From contig NC_084836.1 of the NCBI RefSeq assembly GCF_033115175.1, positions 64,037,097-64,101,096 on the forward strand: 64,000 nucleotides of DNA. Direction: 5' to 3'. A program made the translations under genes and the position numbers. Of the stretch, positions 35,281 through 47,226 are shown piece after piece. Each line of letters opens with the position of its first letter. Positions within the stretch are counted from its first letter, which is position 1. Origin of the DNA: Lepus europaeus (lineage: Eukaryota > Chordata > Mammalia > Lagomorpha > Leporidae). The notes under the pieces are model-generated. The model was not told the DNA's origin. It searched no databases and saw nothing but the letters and a program-made list of their open reading frames with translations.

Positions 35281-35611
35281 TTTTTTTTAAAGATTTTTTA
35301 TTTATTTGAGCAGTAGAGTTACAGACAGTGAGAGGGAGGGACAGAGAGAAAGGTCTCCTATCCACTGGTTCACTCCCCAAATGGCTGCAACGGCTGGAGC
35401 TGCGCTGATCCAAAGCCAGGAACCAGGAGCTTCTTTCTGGTCTCCCACGCAGGTACAGGGGCCCAAGGACTTGGACCATCTTCTACTGCTTTCCCAGGCC
35501 ACAGCAGAGAGCTGGATTGGAAGAGGGACAGCCAGGACTCAAACTGGTGCCCATATGGGATGCCGGCACTTCAGGTGGAGAATTAACCTACTGCGCACGG
35601 CGCCACACCCC
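35281..35611 (-). repeat. CSINE, antisense, tail to tail with previous
   Basis: TTTTTTTTAAAGATTTTTTA to GCGCACGGCGCCACACCCC. Intermediate in sequence between types 1 and 2. Confidence 0.9.
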
Positions 35612-35638
35612 TAAATAATTGTTTTAAAAAGAGAGATG

Positions 35639-36065
35639 TTGTGGGGAACCGCAGGCTGGCCACCTGTGAGAACCTCCTCATCTGCATAGCTTGCAGCAAT
35701 CGGTCGACCACAAGGCCCACGAAAACAGCCAGGTGAAACAGATGAAACAGAATGGACTCTGCATAAACAACTAGGAAGAACCAGGTGAAACAGATGAACT
35801 TTCGACCTGAGGCTATACACGCCCTTTCATCTGATTGGATGATACCAGTGTGAACTGCACGTGAAGAGAGCCGCTATTGGCTGTGGAGCGGATGCTCCAC
35901 GGACTTGGGGTATAAAGAGACATTGGGAATTAGGCTTGGAGCTCCTCCTTCTCTTTCCTTCTCTCCCCCTCTTTCCTTCTGCCCCCACAAGTAAAAGTTC
36001 CTTGAGAACCGAGAAACAGTGACCGTGTCGTGATTGCGTTGGACCCCTGCTGGCGAGGGTCCGAC
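35639..36065 (+). mobile_element. Class II (betaretrovirus-like) solo LTR
   Basis: 427 bp bounded by the 6-bp duplication GAGATG (35633-35638 and 36066-36071), the size class II elements leave. It begins TTGTGGGGAACCGCAGGC, has a TATA-like GGTATAAAGAG at about 35,909, and ends in GTGTCGTGATTGCG, then GAGGGTCCGAC. No internal retroviral sequence adjoins it, so it is a solo LTR. Sequence differs from the LTRs of the 49.5-60.4 kb provirus. Confidence 0.75.
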
Positions 36066-36071
36066 GAGATG

Positions 36072-36738
36072 TTGATGATTAAATAAGTGAAGATGACAAC
36101 CATCGATCCGCGTGGGCAGCATGGTCCTGTATACAGAGGGATGCAGAAGCAGACAAGATGGGCAGACTCTCAGCAGTTGTTGTATTAGGTGGTGGGATTT
36201 CCTTTGATCTTCATTTTTCTCTTCATCTTTATCTCTTCCAATTTTATCAACTGAAACAAATCTATTTTGAAGGACAGTTAGGTCTTGTTTTAGGAGAATA
36301 ATGAGCATACACCCATCTGTCCAACACTGGAGACCACTGCATTCGCCCCCCCGGATGACTCCCCTCTTCTCAGAGAATCTGCTCACACAGTCCCCAAGGG
36401 TGCACCCTGCCCCACAGGAACTTGCCCTGCAGGCTCCAGCTAATTGGTCCACAAGATCTTTGATCATGGTAAAGCAGCAGAAACACTGCCAGCGAGGGCT
36501 GAAAGCGACAGGGAGAATATGAAATGAAAGAAGCCCTCAGGGCCCCCCGTTGGGTTGACAGGAAGCTGCCTGATCAAACCACTCAGCTGCAAGAGCCTGC
36601 GTTCACTGAAATGGGAAGATGGATTGGGGCGACAAAAGCACCCAGGGAAGGGCCCAGAGCATAGCACACGGGACTGGGGACACGGAGGATGATCGCTTCC
36701 AGGCCTGGCTGGGTTTCAGAATGGACCTGGCCTGGTGA
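36072..36738 (+). other. Unassigned intergenic sequence
   Basis: No gene or repeat recognised. Confidence 0.35.
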
Positions 36739-37077
36739 TTTTTTTTTTCCTAAATATTTATTTATTTACTTATGTATTTATTTGAAAGGTAGAGTTACAG
36801 AGAGGGAGAGGCAGAGGCAGAGAGATAGAGGTCTTCCATCCACTGGTTCACTCCCCAAATGGCCACAGCGGCAGGAGCTGCACTGATCTGAAGCCAGGAG
36901 CCAGGAGCTTCTTCTGGGTCTCCCATGTGGGTGCAGGGGCCCAAGGACTTGGGCCATCTTCCACTGGTTTCCCAGGCCATAGCAGAGAGCTGGATCAGAA
37001 GAGGAGAAGCCGAGACTCGAACCAGTGTCCAAATGGGATGCCGGCACTGCAGTTGGCGGCTTTACCCACTACACCAA
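36739..37077 (-). repeat. CSINE, type 1, antisense
   Basis: T run at 36739-36748, (TTTA)n, and a close at TTTACCCACTACACCAAC. Confidence 0.9.
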
Positions 37078-37900
37078 CCTTCCACTTCCTCCCCTTTGAG
37101 CCAGAAGGTCCGTGACTGTGATCCCAGCCAGACCATCATTACATGTTGGGAGCAAATGACTTGTTTACTTAACTGCTCAAGTCCACAGATGGAGAGGAAT
37201 TGTGCCCAGATCCTTGTCCACACCTGATTGAGATTACAGGCTGAGATTTGGGATTTGGGCGTCAATGACATTTTCGGGTAGGATTTCTTTGCTCCTACCG
37301 TATGCAGCCCAACCTTGCCTGGAAGAAGTTGGCCTGATACCTGCTTTTTCCTCCACAGTAATTGTGAACAATGGTCTGACAGTCCACAGGGATGCCTGAG
37401 GGGCTAACGCCTAAAGAATGGTAAAGGAATATTTTAACAAAAACCACTCCCTAGTTCTCCCGGTGACAGGCTGGGGAAGATCGGCGATGGGCGGACGGTT
37501 TACACATGCGCGGAACGGACCCCTGAATAGACCCCAGTGCGCATGCTCTGGCTGGACACCCGCGTGGACTCCTGTAGGCTTCCCTCCAGACAGTCCTGTT
37601 GCCATTCCAACAAGAAATGTCCTGTCCACACCGGGGTGACGACAAGAATACGCACTGAGAGCTGTTTTTCCTAGAGCTGGGCACTTGGCAGGCACTAGAA
37701 GCCCACATTACAAAGCTCACGTGTGGCAGCTGTGTGGTCTGTTTGTCAAGCTGCTCAAATCCATACAGGTTTCAGGCGAAAGAGGCCCAATCCTGGCCCC
37801 TTGTACGCTCCTCTTCCCTCCTTAGCCACTCACGGTTCAGAGGCTCTGAACCAAGTGTACCCAGCTGCTCTGAGGAAATTCTCAGGTTGTGAAGACAAAG
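37078..37900 (+). other. Unassigned intergenic sequence
   Basis: No clear gene. A splice-acceptor-like TTTTTCCTCCACAG before GTGAACAATGG at 37,360 is discussed among the findings. Confidence 0.35.
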
Positions 37901-38074
37901 GGTCTCCCACGTGGGCGCAGGGGCCCAAGCACTTGGGCCACCTTCTACTGCTTTCCCAGGCCATTAGCAGAGAGTTGTATCAGAAGTGGAGCAGCTGGGA
38001 CACGAACCAGCACCCATATGGAATGCTGGCATTGCAGGCAGCGGCTTTACCCACTACACCACAGCATCAGCCCC
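37901..38074 (-). repeat. CSINE fragment, antisense
   Basis: From TCTCCCACGTGGGCGCAGGG to CACAGCATCAGCCCC; the tail half is missing. Confidence 0.88.
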
Positions 38075-38159
38075 AACCATAATATTTTCTATGTCGTGAA
38101 CATTTTCTAATATATTCCTCAGCTGCATACTTTTCCGATTATAATCGTAAGATAATCAG

Positions 38160-38588
38160 ATTGGCTCAGTTCCGGCTGTTGTGGCCAATTGGGAAGTGAA
38201 CCAGCAGATGGAAGACACCTGTGTGTGTGTCTCTCTCTCCCTTTGTCTGTAACTCTGCCTCTCAAATAAATAAATAGGGGCCTACGCTGTGGCGCAGCTG
38301 GTTAACGCCCTGGCCTGAAGGCCAGCATCCCATATGGACGCCAGTTCGAGACCCGGCTACTCCACTTCCGATCCAGCTCTCTGCTGTGGCCTGGGAAGCA
38401 GTGGAAGATGACCCAAGTGTTTGGGCCCCTGCACCCACGTGGGAGACCTGGAGGAAGCTCCGGGCTCCTACCTTTGGATCGGTGCAGCTCTGGCTGTTGC
38501 GGCCAATTGGGGAGTGAACCAGCAGATGGAAGACACCTGTGTCCGTTTCTCCCTTGTAACTGTGCCTCTCAAATAAATAAAATCTTGA
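38160..38588 (+). repeat. CSINE 3' fragment followed by a full CSINE
   Basis: 38160-38276 is the last third of a type 1 copy. At its tail a complete copy starts GGGGCCTACGCTGTGGCGCA (38277) and ends AATAAATAAAATCTTG. Confidence 0.9.
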
Positions 38589-39914
38589 AAGAGAGAGAAT
38601 GTACTTAGACTGTTTTGTGTTCACCCAGATTGATACCACAGTAGATCCTTTGGACACATTTACATTTCTGCCAATGTTTCTGTGGCGTAAGTTTCAAGGT
38701 CTCAAATTGCTGGTTCTTGCTACTGCCAAATTGTCCCACTACCAGTACACAACACCACCACTTCTCCCTGCCCCATACTTGACTTTTATTTTTCTAAATA
38801 ACAGATATCAAGTCTTTGTCTATTCTGTGTTGCAAATATTCGTTCTAATCTCTTCAAATTTAGAGCACCTTTTTTAGTTTACAAAATTCTAGGCTATCAA
38901 ACCTCTTCATTTACTTTATAGCTTTCTGTAATGCCTAGAAAATTTCTCTAAAAATATTTTTCTCAAATCGTTTACACATTTTAAACTGTATTTATGGGAG
39001 CAGCGCTCTGGCGAGGGGCCAGTGCTAATGTAGCTGCAGCCAGCGCAGGGCGGAGCGAGCATCCTCCGGGGAACTCTGCGGCCTGCCTGGGCTGTTCTGG
39101 CCCCAACACGCTCTCCAGGATGCCACAGGTGGATCCACGAGCCTCGGGAAGCGGGTAACAGGAGAGATGGCTGCTGTTCTAGTCCCAGGGCTGAGACGCC
39201 TGCTCCACGGTCTTGCCCCAGCTTCCACCCCCTGGCCTGGCCCTGAGCGCAGGCAGAGACACAGACAGAGCCACCGCCTGGCCACTGGACACCCCCAGTC
39301 TGAGTGACTGAGCTTTGGATCCAGGGGGACGGCGGTAGCCGTCCATGGGGCAGCTGGAAGAATTCACTCCAGAGTCTGAGGCAGCGGACACAGAGTTTCC
39401 GGGTGCTGCTTCCTAACTTACCAGCGCCCCTGCCTTGCGGTTTGAATCAGTTTGAAAAGGCACCAGATTTGAGGGTGCCCCTAGCAGCAGCTAACACTGC
39501 AGTTTACGGTGTTGGGAAATAGCTCGGGCCATCGTAAACTCTGAGTCAAATTTTTCTCGTTACGGAACAGAAGGCACGGGAAGCAGAAGCATTGAGAGCG
39601 AAGGCAAGCTGCGGGTTCAGCGCTGCAGTGGCCAAGACCACGGGCGGTGGCTGGGCAGCAGGTTAAAACCCCCACCCCCGGACCCTCACAGGGGATCTGA
39701 CACTCCTTGCCGGGCGCTGCCGCCCATGGGAGCAGAGCTGCAATTTCTCAGTTCACTGTCCACTTCGGAAGTCGGCTGTCTAACGCCTGTGACCACTCCT
39801 GCTGTTCAAATGGGCAGCCTCGAGGGACAAACGGTGAAAATCATCAGGATAAAAGTGGCCACAGAGGTTTGCCTGTGAAAGCTGCCAATTAAAAACAGGA
39901 TGAAGAATGTCCAT
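38589..39914 (+). other. Unassigned intergenic sequence, GC-rich after 39.0 kb
   Basis: 39,000-39,900 is GC-rich, with scattered CpG, but no exon-like frame or repeat could be recognised. Confidence 0.35.
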
Positions 39915-40253
39915 GGGCCGGCGCCACAGCTTACTAGGCTAATCCTCCGCCTGCGGCGCCGGCACCCCAGGTTCTAGTCCCAGTTGGGGCGCCATTCCTG
40001 TCCTGGTTGCTCCTCTTCCAGGCCAGCTCTCTGCTGTGGCCCAGGAGTGCAGTGGAGAATGGCCCAGGTGCTTGGGCCCTGCACCCACATGGGAGACCAG
40101 GAGAAGCACCTGGCTCCTGGCTTCAGATCGGCGCAGCACGCCGGCTGTAGCAGCCATTTGAGGGGTGAACCAACGGAAAGGAAGACCTTTCTCTCTGTCT
40201 CTCTCTCTCACTGTCTAGCTCTGCCTGTCAAAAAAAAAAAAAAAAAAAAAAAA
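39915..40253 (+). repeat. CSINE, type 2
   Basis: Flanks AGAATGTCCATGG and AGAGTGTCCCTGG are an imperfect target duplication; a poly(A) of about 24 ends it. Confidence 0.92.
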
Positions 40254-41123
40254 AGAGTGTCCCTGGTTAGCGTGGCAGGTGCAGGCTGGCACTCCTGGGC
40301 CAGAGGTAGGCTTTAGGCGAGGGGTGGGGCCAGGTCGCTTAACAAAGCGACCAGGACTCCAACTCAACAGGCAGCAGGTGAGCTGGGAAGGGCCATGTTT
40401 ATGATCACCTTGGGGACGTGGGGCTATCTTGGCTTCCCTCTATGTCCTAGCCTATGAACCTGTGGCATCAGCCAGGAAACTTTCCCGGAGAGCAAACTCG
40501 GCTCCCACCCTATGTCTGCTGAATCAGAACTCGGGGTCAGTGGCCCCTCCAGGGGATTCTGCTGGCTGCTCCCATCTGGCAACTACCAAAGGAAACCAGC
40601 ATCCTTGGCCTGGTGTGGCTCTCCCCTTTCCCTCCCCACCCAGAAAATGCTGGGCAATGCCTGTGACATATTTGGCACAGTTGGGAACAGAAGGGTGCAT
40701 TTAGCCAGACAGGTCAGAGAGACCGCCCACAGTGACCCTGCCCAGGAACCCTGCTCTGCCACACCTGCTTCCCTGTCGGTCTGGCCTTGCCTCCTGCATG
40801 GCAAGCTCGGCCACATTCAGAGTGCTGCCAGTCCCCAGCCACAAGCACGCCCTCCCCACAGTGAGGCATCCACGTCTCCGCCTGAAGCCCGGCTGACACG
40901 ATGCAAGGGGAACCTAGCAGGGGAAGCAGAACCAAAGTTTTAGTGAACCTGCTCCGCGAAAGCCGGCTGAACTCAACGGCCTGGAAACAGCAGAGCTAGC
41001 GCAAGAGCAGATACTTTGCTTTGCAAACAGGAAAGACACTGCAGAATTGCATCCCCAGTGGGTATCGTCTTGGGGCAAACGCTGCTTCTAGGAACCACGT
41101 GGAAAAGACACCTTTCCCCAACT
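40254..41123 (+). other. Unassigned intergenic sequence
   Basis: Unique GC-rich sequence. A 143-codon frame at 40512-40943 shows no family features. Confidence 0.35.
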
Positions 41124-41376
41124 TTTTTTTTTTTAAAGATTTACTTATTTATTTAAAAGTCAGCTACAGAGAGAGAGAGAGAGAGAGAGAGAGAATCTTC
41201 CATCTGCTGGTTCACTCCCCAGATGGCTGCAATGGCTGCCACTGTACTGATTGGAAGCCAGGAGCCAGGAGCTTCTTTCTGGTCTCCCATGCAGGTGCAG
41301 GGGCCCAAGGACTTGGGCCATCTTCCACTGCTTTCCCAGGCCACAGCAGAGAGCTGGATTGGGAGTGGAGCAGCCA
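41124..41376 (-). repeat. CSINE, antisense, lacking its 5' part
   Basis: T run, (GA)n at 41168-41194, and loss of similarity after GGGAGTGGAGCAGCC. Confidence 0.88.
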
Positions 41377-41438
41377 TTTTCCTTGGAAAAATGACCGAAT
41401 GCAGGGCTGAAGCAGGGAAAATGCAAGATGAGTCTGGA

Positions 41439-41770
41439 GGGGCGGGCGCTGTGGCGTAATAGGCTAAGTCTCCGTCTGCAGTGCAGGCATCCAGTATGGG
41501 AGCCAGTTTGAGTCCCAACTGCTCCACTTCCGATCCAGCTCTCTGCTACGGCCTGGGTAAGCAGTAGAAGATGGCCCAGGCCCTTGGGTCCCTGCACCCG
41601 CGTGGGAGACCTGGAAGAAGCTCCTGGCTCATGCCTTCGGATCTGCCCAGCTCCAGCCATTGCAGCCAACTGGGGAGTGAACCAGTGGATGGAAGACCTC
41701 TCTCTCTCTCTCTCTCTCTTTCTCTCTGAAACTCTACTTCTCAAATAAATCAATTCTTAAAAAAGAAAAA
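41439..41770 (+). repeat. CSINE, type 1
   Basis: GGGGCGGGCGCTGTGGCGTA to CAAATAAATCAATTCTTAAA. Confidence 0.92.
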
Positions 41771-42170
41771 TGATGATTCTAGAATCTCCTATTTTACCAG
41801 GAAGCTTGAAAACGTTCTAAGAACATTTTAAAATATACTTTTATATATTTTTATACTTTTAAATATAAATTATAAAAAATAAGCATATTATAAAATAAAT
41901 ATATAATATAAATATATTTTAAAATAAACTTTTAAAGATACAAAAATCAGTCCTACAGGGTATGCATTGGACAACTCGATAATTTGAATATCTAAATAAT
42001 ATTTAAACAAAGTTTAGCTCATTGAATAAAATAGGAATCCATGAATATATTGATATAAATAAGAAAGGAATATTCTTCCTTATTGTAGAATGTCAACTAA
42101 TAAATGTCAAAGAGATGACAGAATTAGAAAGTCACCATTTGACAGCCACCAGAGAAATAATTAAGCATAG
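41771..42170 (+). other. AT-rich tract
   Basis: 41,830-41,935 is almost pure A/T (TATAAAATAAATATATAATA and similar). No feature recognised. Confidence 0.6.
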
Positions 42171-42497
42171 GATCAGTGCTGTGGTATAGCAGGTAAAGCC
42201 ACCGCCTGTGACGCTGGCATGCCATGCATGTGCTGGTTCAAGTGCCAGCTACTCCACTTCCTGTCCAGCTCCCTGCTAATACTCCTGGGAAGCAGCAGAA
42301 GATGGCCCAAGTCCTTGGGCCCCTGCACCCACGTGGGAGACTGGAAGAAGCTCCTGGCTTTGGCCTGGCCCAGCCTCAGTCGTTGCAGTCATTTGGGGAG
42401 TGAACAAGGGATGGAGGATCTCTCTCTCTCTCTCTCTCTCTCTGTTTTTCTCTCTTTGTGTAGCTCTGCCTTTCAAATAAATAAAATAAGTCATTTT
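42171..42497 (+). repeat. CSINE, type 1
   Basis: AGGATCAGTGCTGTGGTATA to AAATAAATAAAATAAGTC. Confidence 0.9.
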
Positions 42498-43431
42498 AAA
42501 AAAAGAAACAAGCACAAATCAATAATAGATGCCAAAACCAGGGAATGAATTTTTCTTTTTAAGATTTTGTGACTAATTGATGAGAATTAGGGTATTTACA
42601 TAATCTCAAAAAGTGTCTCCCACAAAGTACTTATTAATTATAGAGGAAAAATATTAATTTTACAGTTACAAAAACTGGCAGAGAAAATAGCAAGTGATCC
42701 AAGTTAACATCAGCCATAATAGAATACATTGACATCGCAGGCCTCCTGAAACGGTACACTAAGGTTTTGGGTTTTTTTTTTCCCTCTGAGGGCTCTTTTC
42801 GGGAACTCATCACACTTGGTTGTCTTAGAGACTTCCTCAGAGCCTAGCTTCCTGCTTTACTTCCTGCCTGGCTGGGGCATGCAGACACAAGACCTGCAAA
42901 CTCAAGCTTCAAGCAGCCAGAAGCCCTGCCACAATGCAATCCTTCCTCCAAGCCTCAGGGCTGCTGCTTGTTGAAACAGCCCTTCACAGCTCAGAAAAGT
43001 AAACCTTTGCCAGTAAACCCCTGCCAAACCAATCTTGGTTATTCCGTGTCCCTGGGCCCACCAAACACCTGCCATTAACCACTAGGCGAGACACCTGCAC
43101 CTGTAGTGCTCAGCATTTCAAACTCAAAGAAAAATCTTGATGAGCTAAATCAGATGGCCATTAAATTCCTTTTCCTATGAGGTTACTAATCTATAAAATG
43201 GAAAAGAGAAAATAAAAATGGGCAACTTATTACATCTACAGACTTCAAGTGTGGACTTTGCAGATTGAGCAATTTCTCCCTGCTGCCGCCACCAGGAAGC
43301 ACGCAATGTTGCCCCTCTGTGCGTGATCATGACTGAATTTTGCTCAAAAAGTCTCACTGTCACACCAAACAGACCAGAAAATGACGTTCCACAGTCAATA
43401 TACTACAGCAAGAACTATTTTGCACTTCTGT
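42498..43431 (+). other. Intergenic sequence with a possible class I LTR part
   Basis: 42,960-43,080 (AGTAAACCTTTGCCAGTAAA, then AATCTTGGTTATTCCGTGTC) resembles the polyadenylation/U5 part of a gamma-type LTR, but no ends or duplication are visible. Confidence 0.3.
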
Positions 43432-43745
43432 AACAAGAGGTTGTGCATTGTGCCTCAGCAGGTTAAAACATGACTTGTAACGCTAGCATCGCATAGCAGA
43501 GAGCCAGTTCAAGCCCTGGCAACTCCATGTCTGATCCAGCTCCCAAATAGTGCTCCTGGGAAGGCAGCCGATGGTGGCCAAGGTCCTTGTGCCCCTGCCA
43601 CCCACATGGGAGACTCAGATGGAGTTCCTGGCTCCTGGTTTTGACCTGGCCATTTAGGGAATGAACCAGTGGATAAAGGTGCTTGTCCTCTCTCTCCCCT
43701 GCCCATCTCTGTCACTCTACTTTTCAAATAAATAAATATTTTTAA
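43432..43745 (+). repeat. CSINE, diverged type 1
   Basis: GGTTGTGCATTGTGCCTCAG to CAAATAAATAAATATTTTT. Confidence 0.85.
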
Positions 43746-44050
43746 AAATAATAAAGTAATCATCAAGGACTCTAAGAACTTGGCAGCTTCTCTGAGCCAC
43801 CTCCAACATCATGTCATAGGGATCGCTTTAGTAGATGTCACAGTAACCAAATTTAACAGCTGGAAGGTAGAACAAATGACACTAACGTGTAGGCATCTGA
43901 AAGGCGGGCCTCTAACTCTGGTAAACCCACCTGCAGTGAGATTCGGGTTCAGAGACAAGACACCAAGGCCTTTTAACAGGAAGTATTCTTTTATTATCTA
44001 TGCTGGCTTAAGGCCCAGGTGGAATTTCTTATCCAAAAGCCTGAGCCCAG
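43746..44050 (+). other. Unassigned intergenic sequence
   Basis: No feature recognised. Confidence 0.35.
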
Positions 44051-44371
44051 GGGCCAGCACTGTGGCGCAGTAGGTTAATCCTCTGCTTGCAGTGCCAGCA
44101 TCCCAAGTGGGCACCGGTTCTAGTCCTGGCTGCTCCTCTTCCAAACCAGCTCTCTGCTGTGGCCTGGGGAAGCAGTGGAAGATGGCCCAAGTGCTTGGGG
44201 CCCTGCACCCATGTGGGAGACCCAAAAGAAGCTCCTGGCCCACCTCCGGCCTTTGTGGCTATTTGGGGAGTTGAACCAGCAAAAGGAAGACCTTTCTCTC
44301 TGTCTCTCCCTCTCACTGTCTATAACTCTACCTCTCAAATAAATAAAATCTTAAAAAAAAAAAAAAAAAAA
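44051..44371 (+). repeat. CSINE, intermediate type
   Basis: Flanked by CCTGAGCCCAGG / CCTGAGCCCAAG. Poly(A) at 44353-44371. Confidence 0.92.
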
Positions 44372-44810
44372 ACCTGAGCCCAAGACAAAAAAGGCATTTC
44401 CTTAAATATGGTTTTAGCTATTTGGCTCCCTGATGTGGATATTCTAATGTTAATGGCAGAACAGGAATTGATATAATACTGGGCACCAGTATGTAGTTAC
44501 TGATGATGTTCTTTCCACACACATACTGAGCCCTACACTGTCTGGCAAGGGTTAACACCTGCAAGCAGCCCCTGAAGTGGTAACATACAAGCCCACAGTA
44601 ACTGCAGTTGAAGCCTTCATAGACAAGCAGATAACAACCACAGCCCATTCCCAGGACAGATGCCCCCCTTTATCTTCTGACCTTGGGAAGGCCTCTGACA
44701 TGGCTTCAATCATGTCCGTTAGAAACCAGCTTAGTTAAAAGACAAAGGCCTCTGCCACACACGCTTCCACTGGGTGAGCCTGGAAGATTTTCCTTCTCTC
44801 TCCAGGAGAG

Positions 44811-45010
44811 ATCCCTGCCTTGTGGCCCTTAAGGGCCTGTACTACCTCCTGTGCTGGTACCAGGAGAGGCCGATGGGAAGGCACCTTTGAGACAAATTTG
44901 TCTGCGTCACCGGCTGTGACATAGGCTCCAGGAAACCGCTGGTCAGATAGTTGCACCTGTGGGCTTAAGGTTGCTGGCTCCTGGGGCTGCCAACCGTGTC
45001 AGGATGACTC
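44811..45010 (+). pseudogene. Relic of an RDH16/HSD17B6-type first coding exon
   Basis: In + orientation the sequence reads GLYYLLCWYQERP at 44836-44874, then after a few codons DKFVCVTGCDIGS with the cofactor motif TGCDxGxG altered at its second half. Further on, in another frame, it reads GLKV. This is the order of the N-terminal membrane anchor and dinucleotide-binding loop of RDH16/HSD17B6 (anchor, [19 protein letters not shown]). An in-frame stop before the motif, further stops after it and at least one frameshift show it is dead. The match fades near 45,010, just before a CSINE. Exons 2-4 were not found nearby. The presence of the membrane-anchor part rules out an SDR9C7 origin. Confidence 0.75.
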
Positions 45011-45084
45011 AGGCCAAAGTGGGATATGCATCCTCACTGGAATAATCTGATTTATTTTTTTCATTTCTTTTTATTTTTTAGATA

Positions 45085-45300
45085 AATCTGGGGCTGTGCC
45101 AGGCAGAAGCCAGAAGCTTCTTGCACGTTTCCCACGTGAGTACAGGGGCCAAAGCACTTGGGTCCTCTTCTACTACTTTTCCGGGAGCATTAGCAGGGAG
45201 CTGGGTTGGAAGTGGAGCAGTCCCGGACTGAAATTGGTGCCCATATGGGATGTCAGCATTGCAGGCAGTGGCTTTACCCACTGTGCCACAGCGCTGGTCC
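45085..45300 (-). repeat. CSINE, antisense, partial
   Basis: CTGTGCCAGGCAGAAGCCAG to CCACAGCGCTGGTCC; the GA-rich and tail parts are largely missing. Confidence 0.85.
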
Positions 45301-45410
45301 AACATAATTCTAATTTATATTACAGTCAAAAGTTTAATGCTCGACTAAATAAAATCAATAAACAGAAGTAAAAAGATCATAATGAATGGCAGAGTTTTAA
45401 ACACCAAGGT

Positions 45411-45749
45411 TGGCCGGCGCCACGGCTCAATAGGCTAATCCTCCACCTTGCGGCGCCGGCACACCGGGTTCTAGTCCCGGTTGGGGCGCTGGATTCTGTC
45501 CCGGTTGCCCCTCTTCCAGGCCAGCTCTCTGTTATGGCCCGGGAAGGCAGTGGAGGATGGCCCAAGTCCTTGGGCCCTGCACCCACATGGGAGACCAGGA
45601 GAAGTACCTGGCTCCTGGCTTCAGATCATCGTGGTGCGCCAGCCGCAGCACGCGGGCTGCAGTGGCCATTGGAAGGTGAACCAACGGCAAAGGAAGACCT
45701 TTCTGTCTGTCTCTTTCTCACTGTCCACTCTGCCTGTCAAAAAAAAAGG
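45411..45749 (+). repeat. CSINE, type 2
   Basis: TTGGCCGGCGCCACGGCTCA to CTCTGCCTGTC, A9 and then G8. Confidence 0.93.
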
Positions 45750-46322
45750 GGGGGGGATCGTTTGGTTGCTTTGACAGTGAGATCCGAGTCTGTCGGGAAA
45801 ACCTCGGGCCAGGCAGGAATTTCCTGAGTTAACATTTGCTTCCTTGGGGAGCAGGGCAGGCCTGGCGGGTGGGGGGTGCATGGTTGGCAGGAGGCACAAG
45901 AACTTGGTTAAATGATTGCTTTCTTTGTAGCTCACTGCGTGGTTATTTTGGCTTTGCTTACTGCGCAGATCTCTTCCTTCCCAGTTCTGAAAAGGAAATG
46001 AGGAACTGATATTCTGTCTGCCCCCTCTTCCAGCTCTCCCAGCCCCAGTGGCCCTCGGCTCCAGGCGGCTGTAGGAATTGGTAAAATACCCACTCTGGGA
46101 GGAAAGCAAAGCAACTTCCTATTGAGACTGGAGCAAACAGAGGCCTTTCACAACACAGTTCCACCTCACGGCAAGGAAACTATTTAATTTGTTTTCTTAG
46201 GTTCTTGATTTACTTGACAATAAAGTGAGGCAAAAAAGGGGGTGGAGGGTGGAGAATGGATTCTTTGCTATCCTCGACACAGCCTAACTGACTTACTACT
46301 CACATCAACCAGACACCTGACA
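45750..46322 (+). other. Unassigned intergenic sequence
   Basis: No gene or repeat recognised. Confidence 0.35.
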
Positions 46323-46500
46323 TGGGGCTGGCACTTGGCACAGCGGTTGAGACACCACCTGCATCCCATGTCAGAGTGCCTGGTTTCAAGTCCCAGCTCT
46401 GGTCCAGATTCCAACTTCCTGCTAATGTACACTCTGGGAGACAGCAGCTGATGGCTCAAGTGCTTGAGTCTCTACCACACACACGCACACACACACACAG
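46323..46500 (+). repeat. Old CSINE ending in a CA repeat
   Basis: GGGGCTGGCACTTGGCACAG; it stops at a (CA)n run 46478-46499. Confidence 0.75.
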
Positions 46501-46933
46501 AAAAGCAAGAAAGAAAAGAAACCTCTTTTTACCACAAGACGTCCTGTGCTGCCTCAGGACTGTGCCAACAGGAAGGTTAGCACAGCTGTGGTTTTAACCT
46601 TGGATGAGAACTGTGTCTCAAAATAAACCTCTTTCCGTATTGAGTTCTGAGCCACAGCAGACAAAGAAGCGCGTACCGAGGCCCCTATCTCGTGTGGTGA
46701 AGCTGGCTAAAATGGAATTTTATTAAAAGAGTTTTGAAACGGAGCCTTGGTAACCAGAGTATGCTAATGTGACGCTAGACTGTGGCCTTCTGTCGCTCAA
46801 AAGGACACAGCTCTGTTGGATCACTGCCTTTACTTGTTAAATAATCTACCTGGAAAAAAAGATCCTGCATCTTGTGAAAATATCTTCCTCTGCTTCCTGT
46901 TGTCTTTTTTTATTTTAGAAAAATCAACCTTCT
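46501..46933 (+). other. Unassigned intergenic sequence
   Basis: No feature recognised. Confidence 0.35.
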
Positions 46934-47226
46934 CAGTGGTGCTGTGGCATATCAGGTACAGCCGCCGCCTGCAGTGCCGGCATCCCATAGGGATGCCAGT
47001 TCGAGTCCTGGCTGCTCCTCTTCTGATCCAGCTCTCTGCTATGGCCTGGGAAAGAAGTAGAAGATGGCCCAAGTCCTTGGCCCCTGAACCAGGAAGAACA
47101 GGAAGAAGCTCCTGGCTCCTGGCTTTGGAATGGTGCAGCTCCAGCCATTGCAGCCAACTGGGGAGTGAACCAGTGGATGGAAGACCTCTCTCTCTCTCTG
47201 CCTCTGCTCTCTGTGTGTAACTCTGC
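46934..47226 (+). repeat. CSINE, type 1
   Basis: CAGTGGTGCTGTGGCATATC to GTGTGTAACTCTGC; the A tail is replaced by the next element. Confidence 0.9.

Noticed and set aside
40512-40943. 143-codon frame
   Set aside because: No family resemblance; overlapping antisense frames of similar length point to composition.
43780-44049. Open frame considered as an SDR exon
   Set aside because: No SDR motif in any frame; only the 44.8 kb segment shows one.
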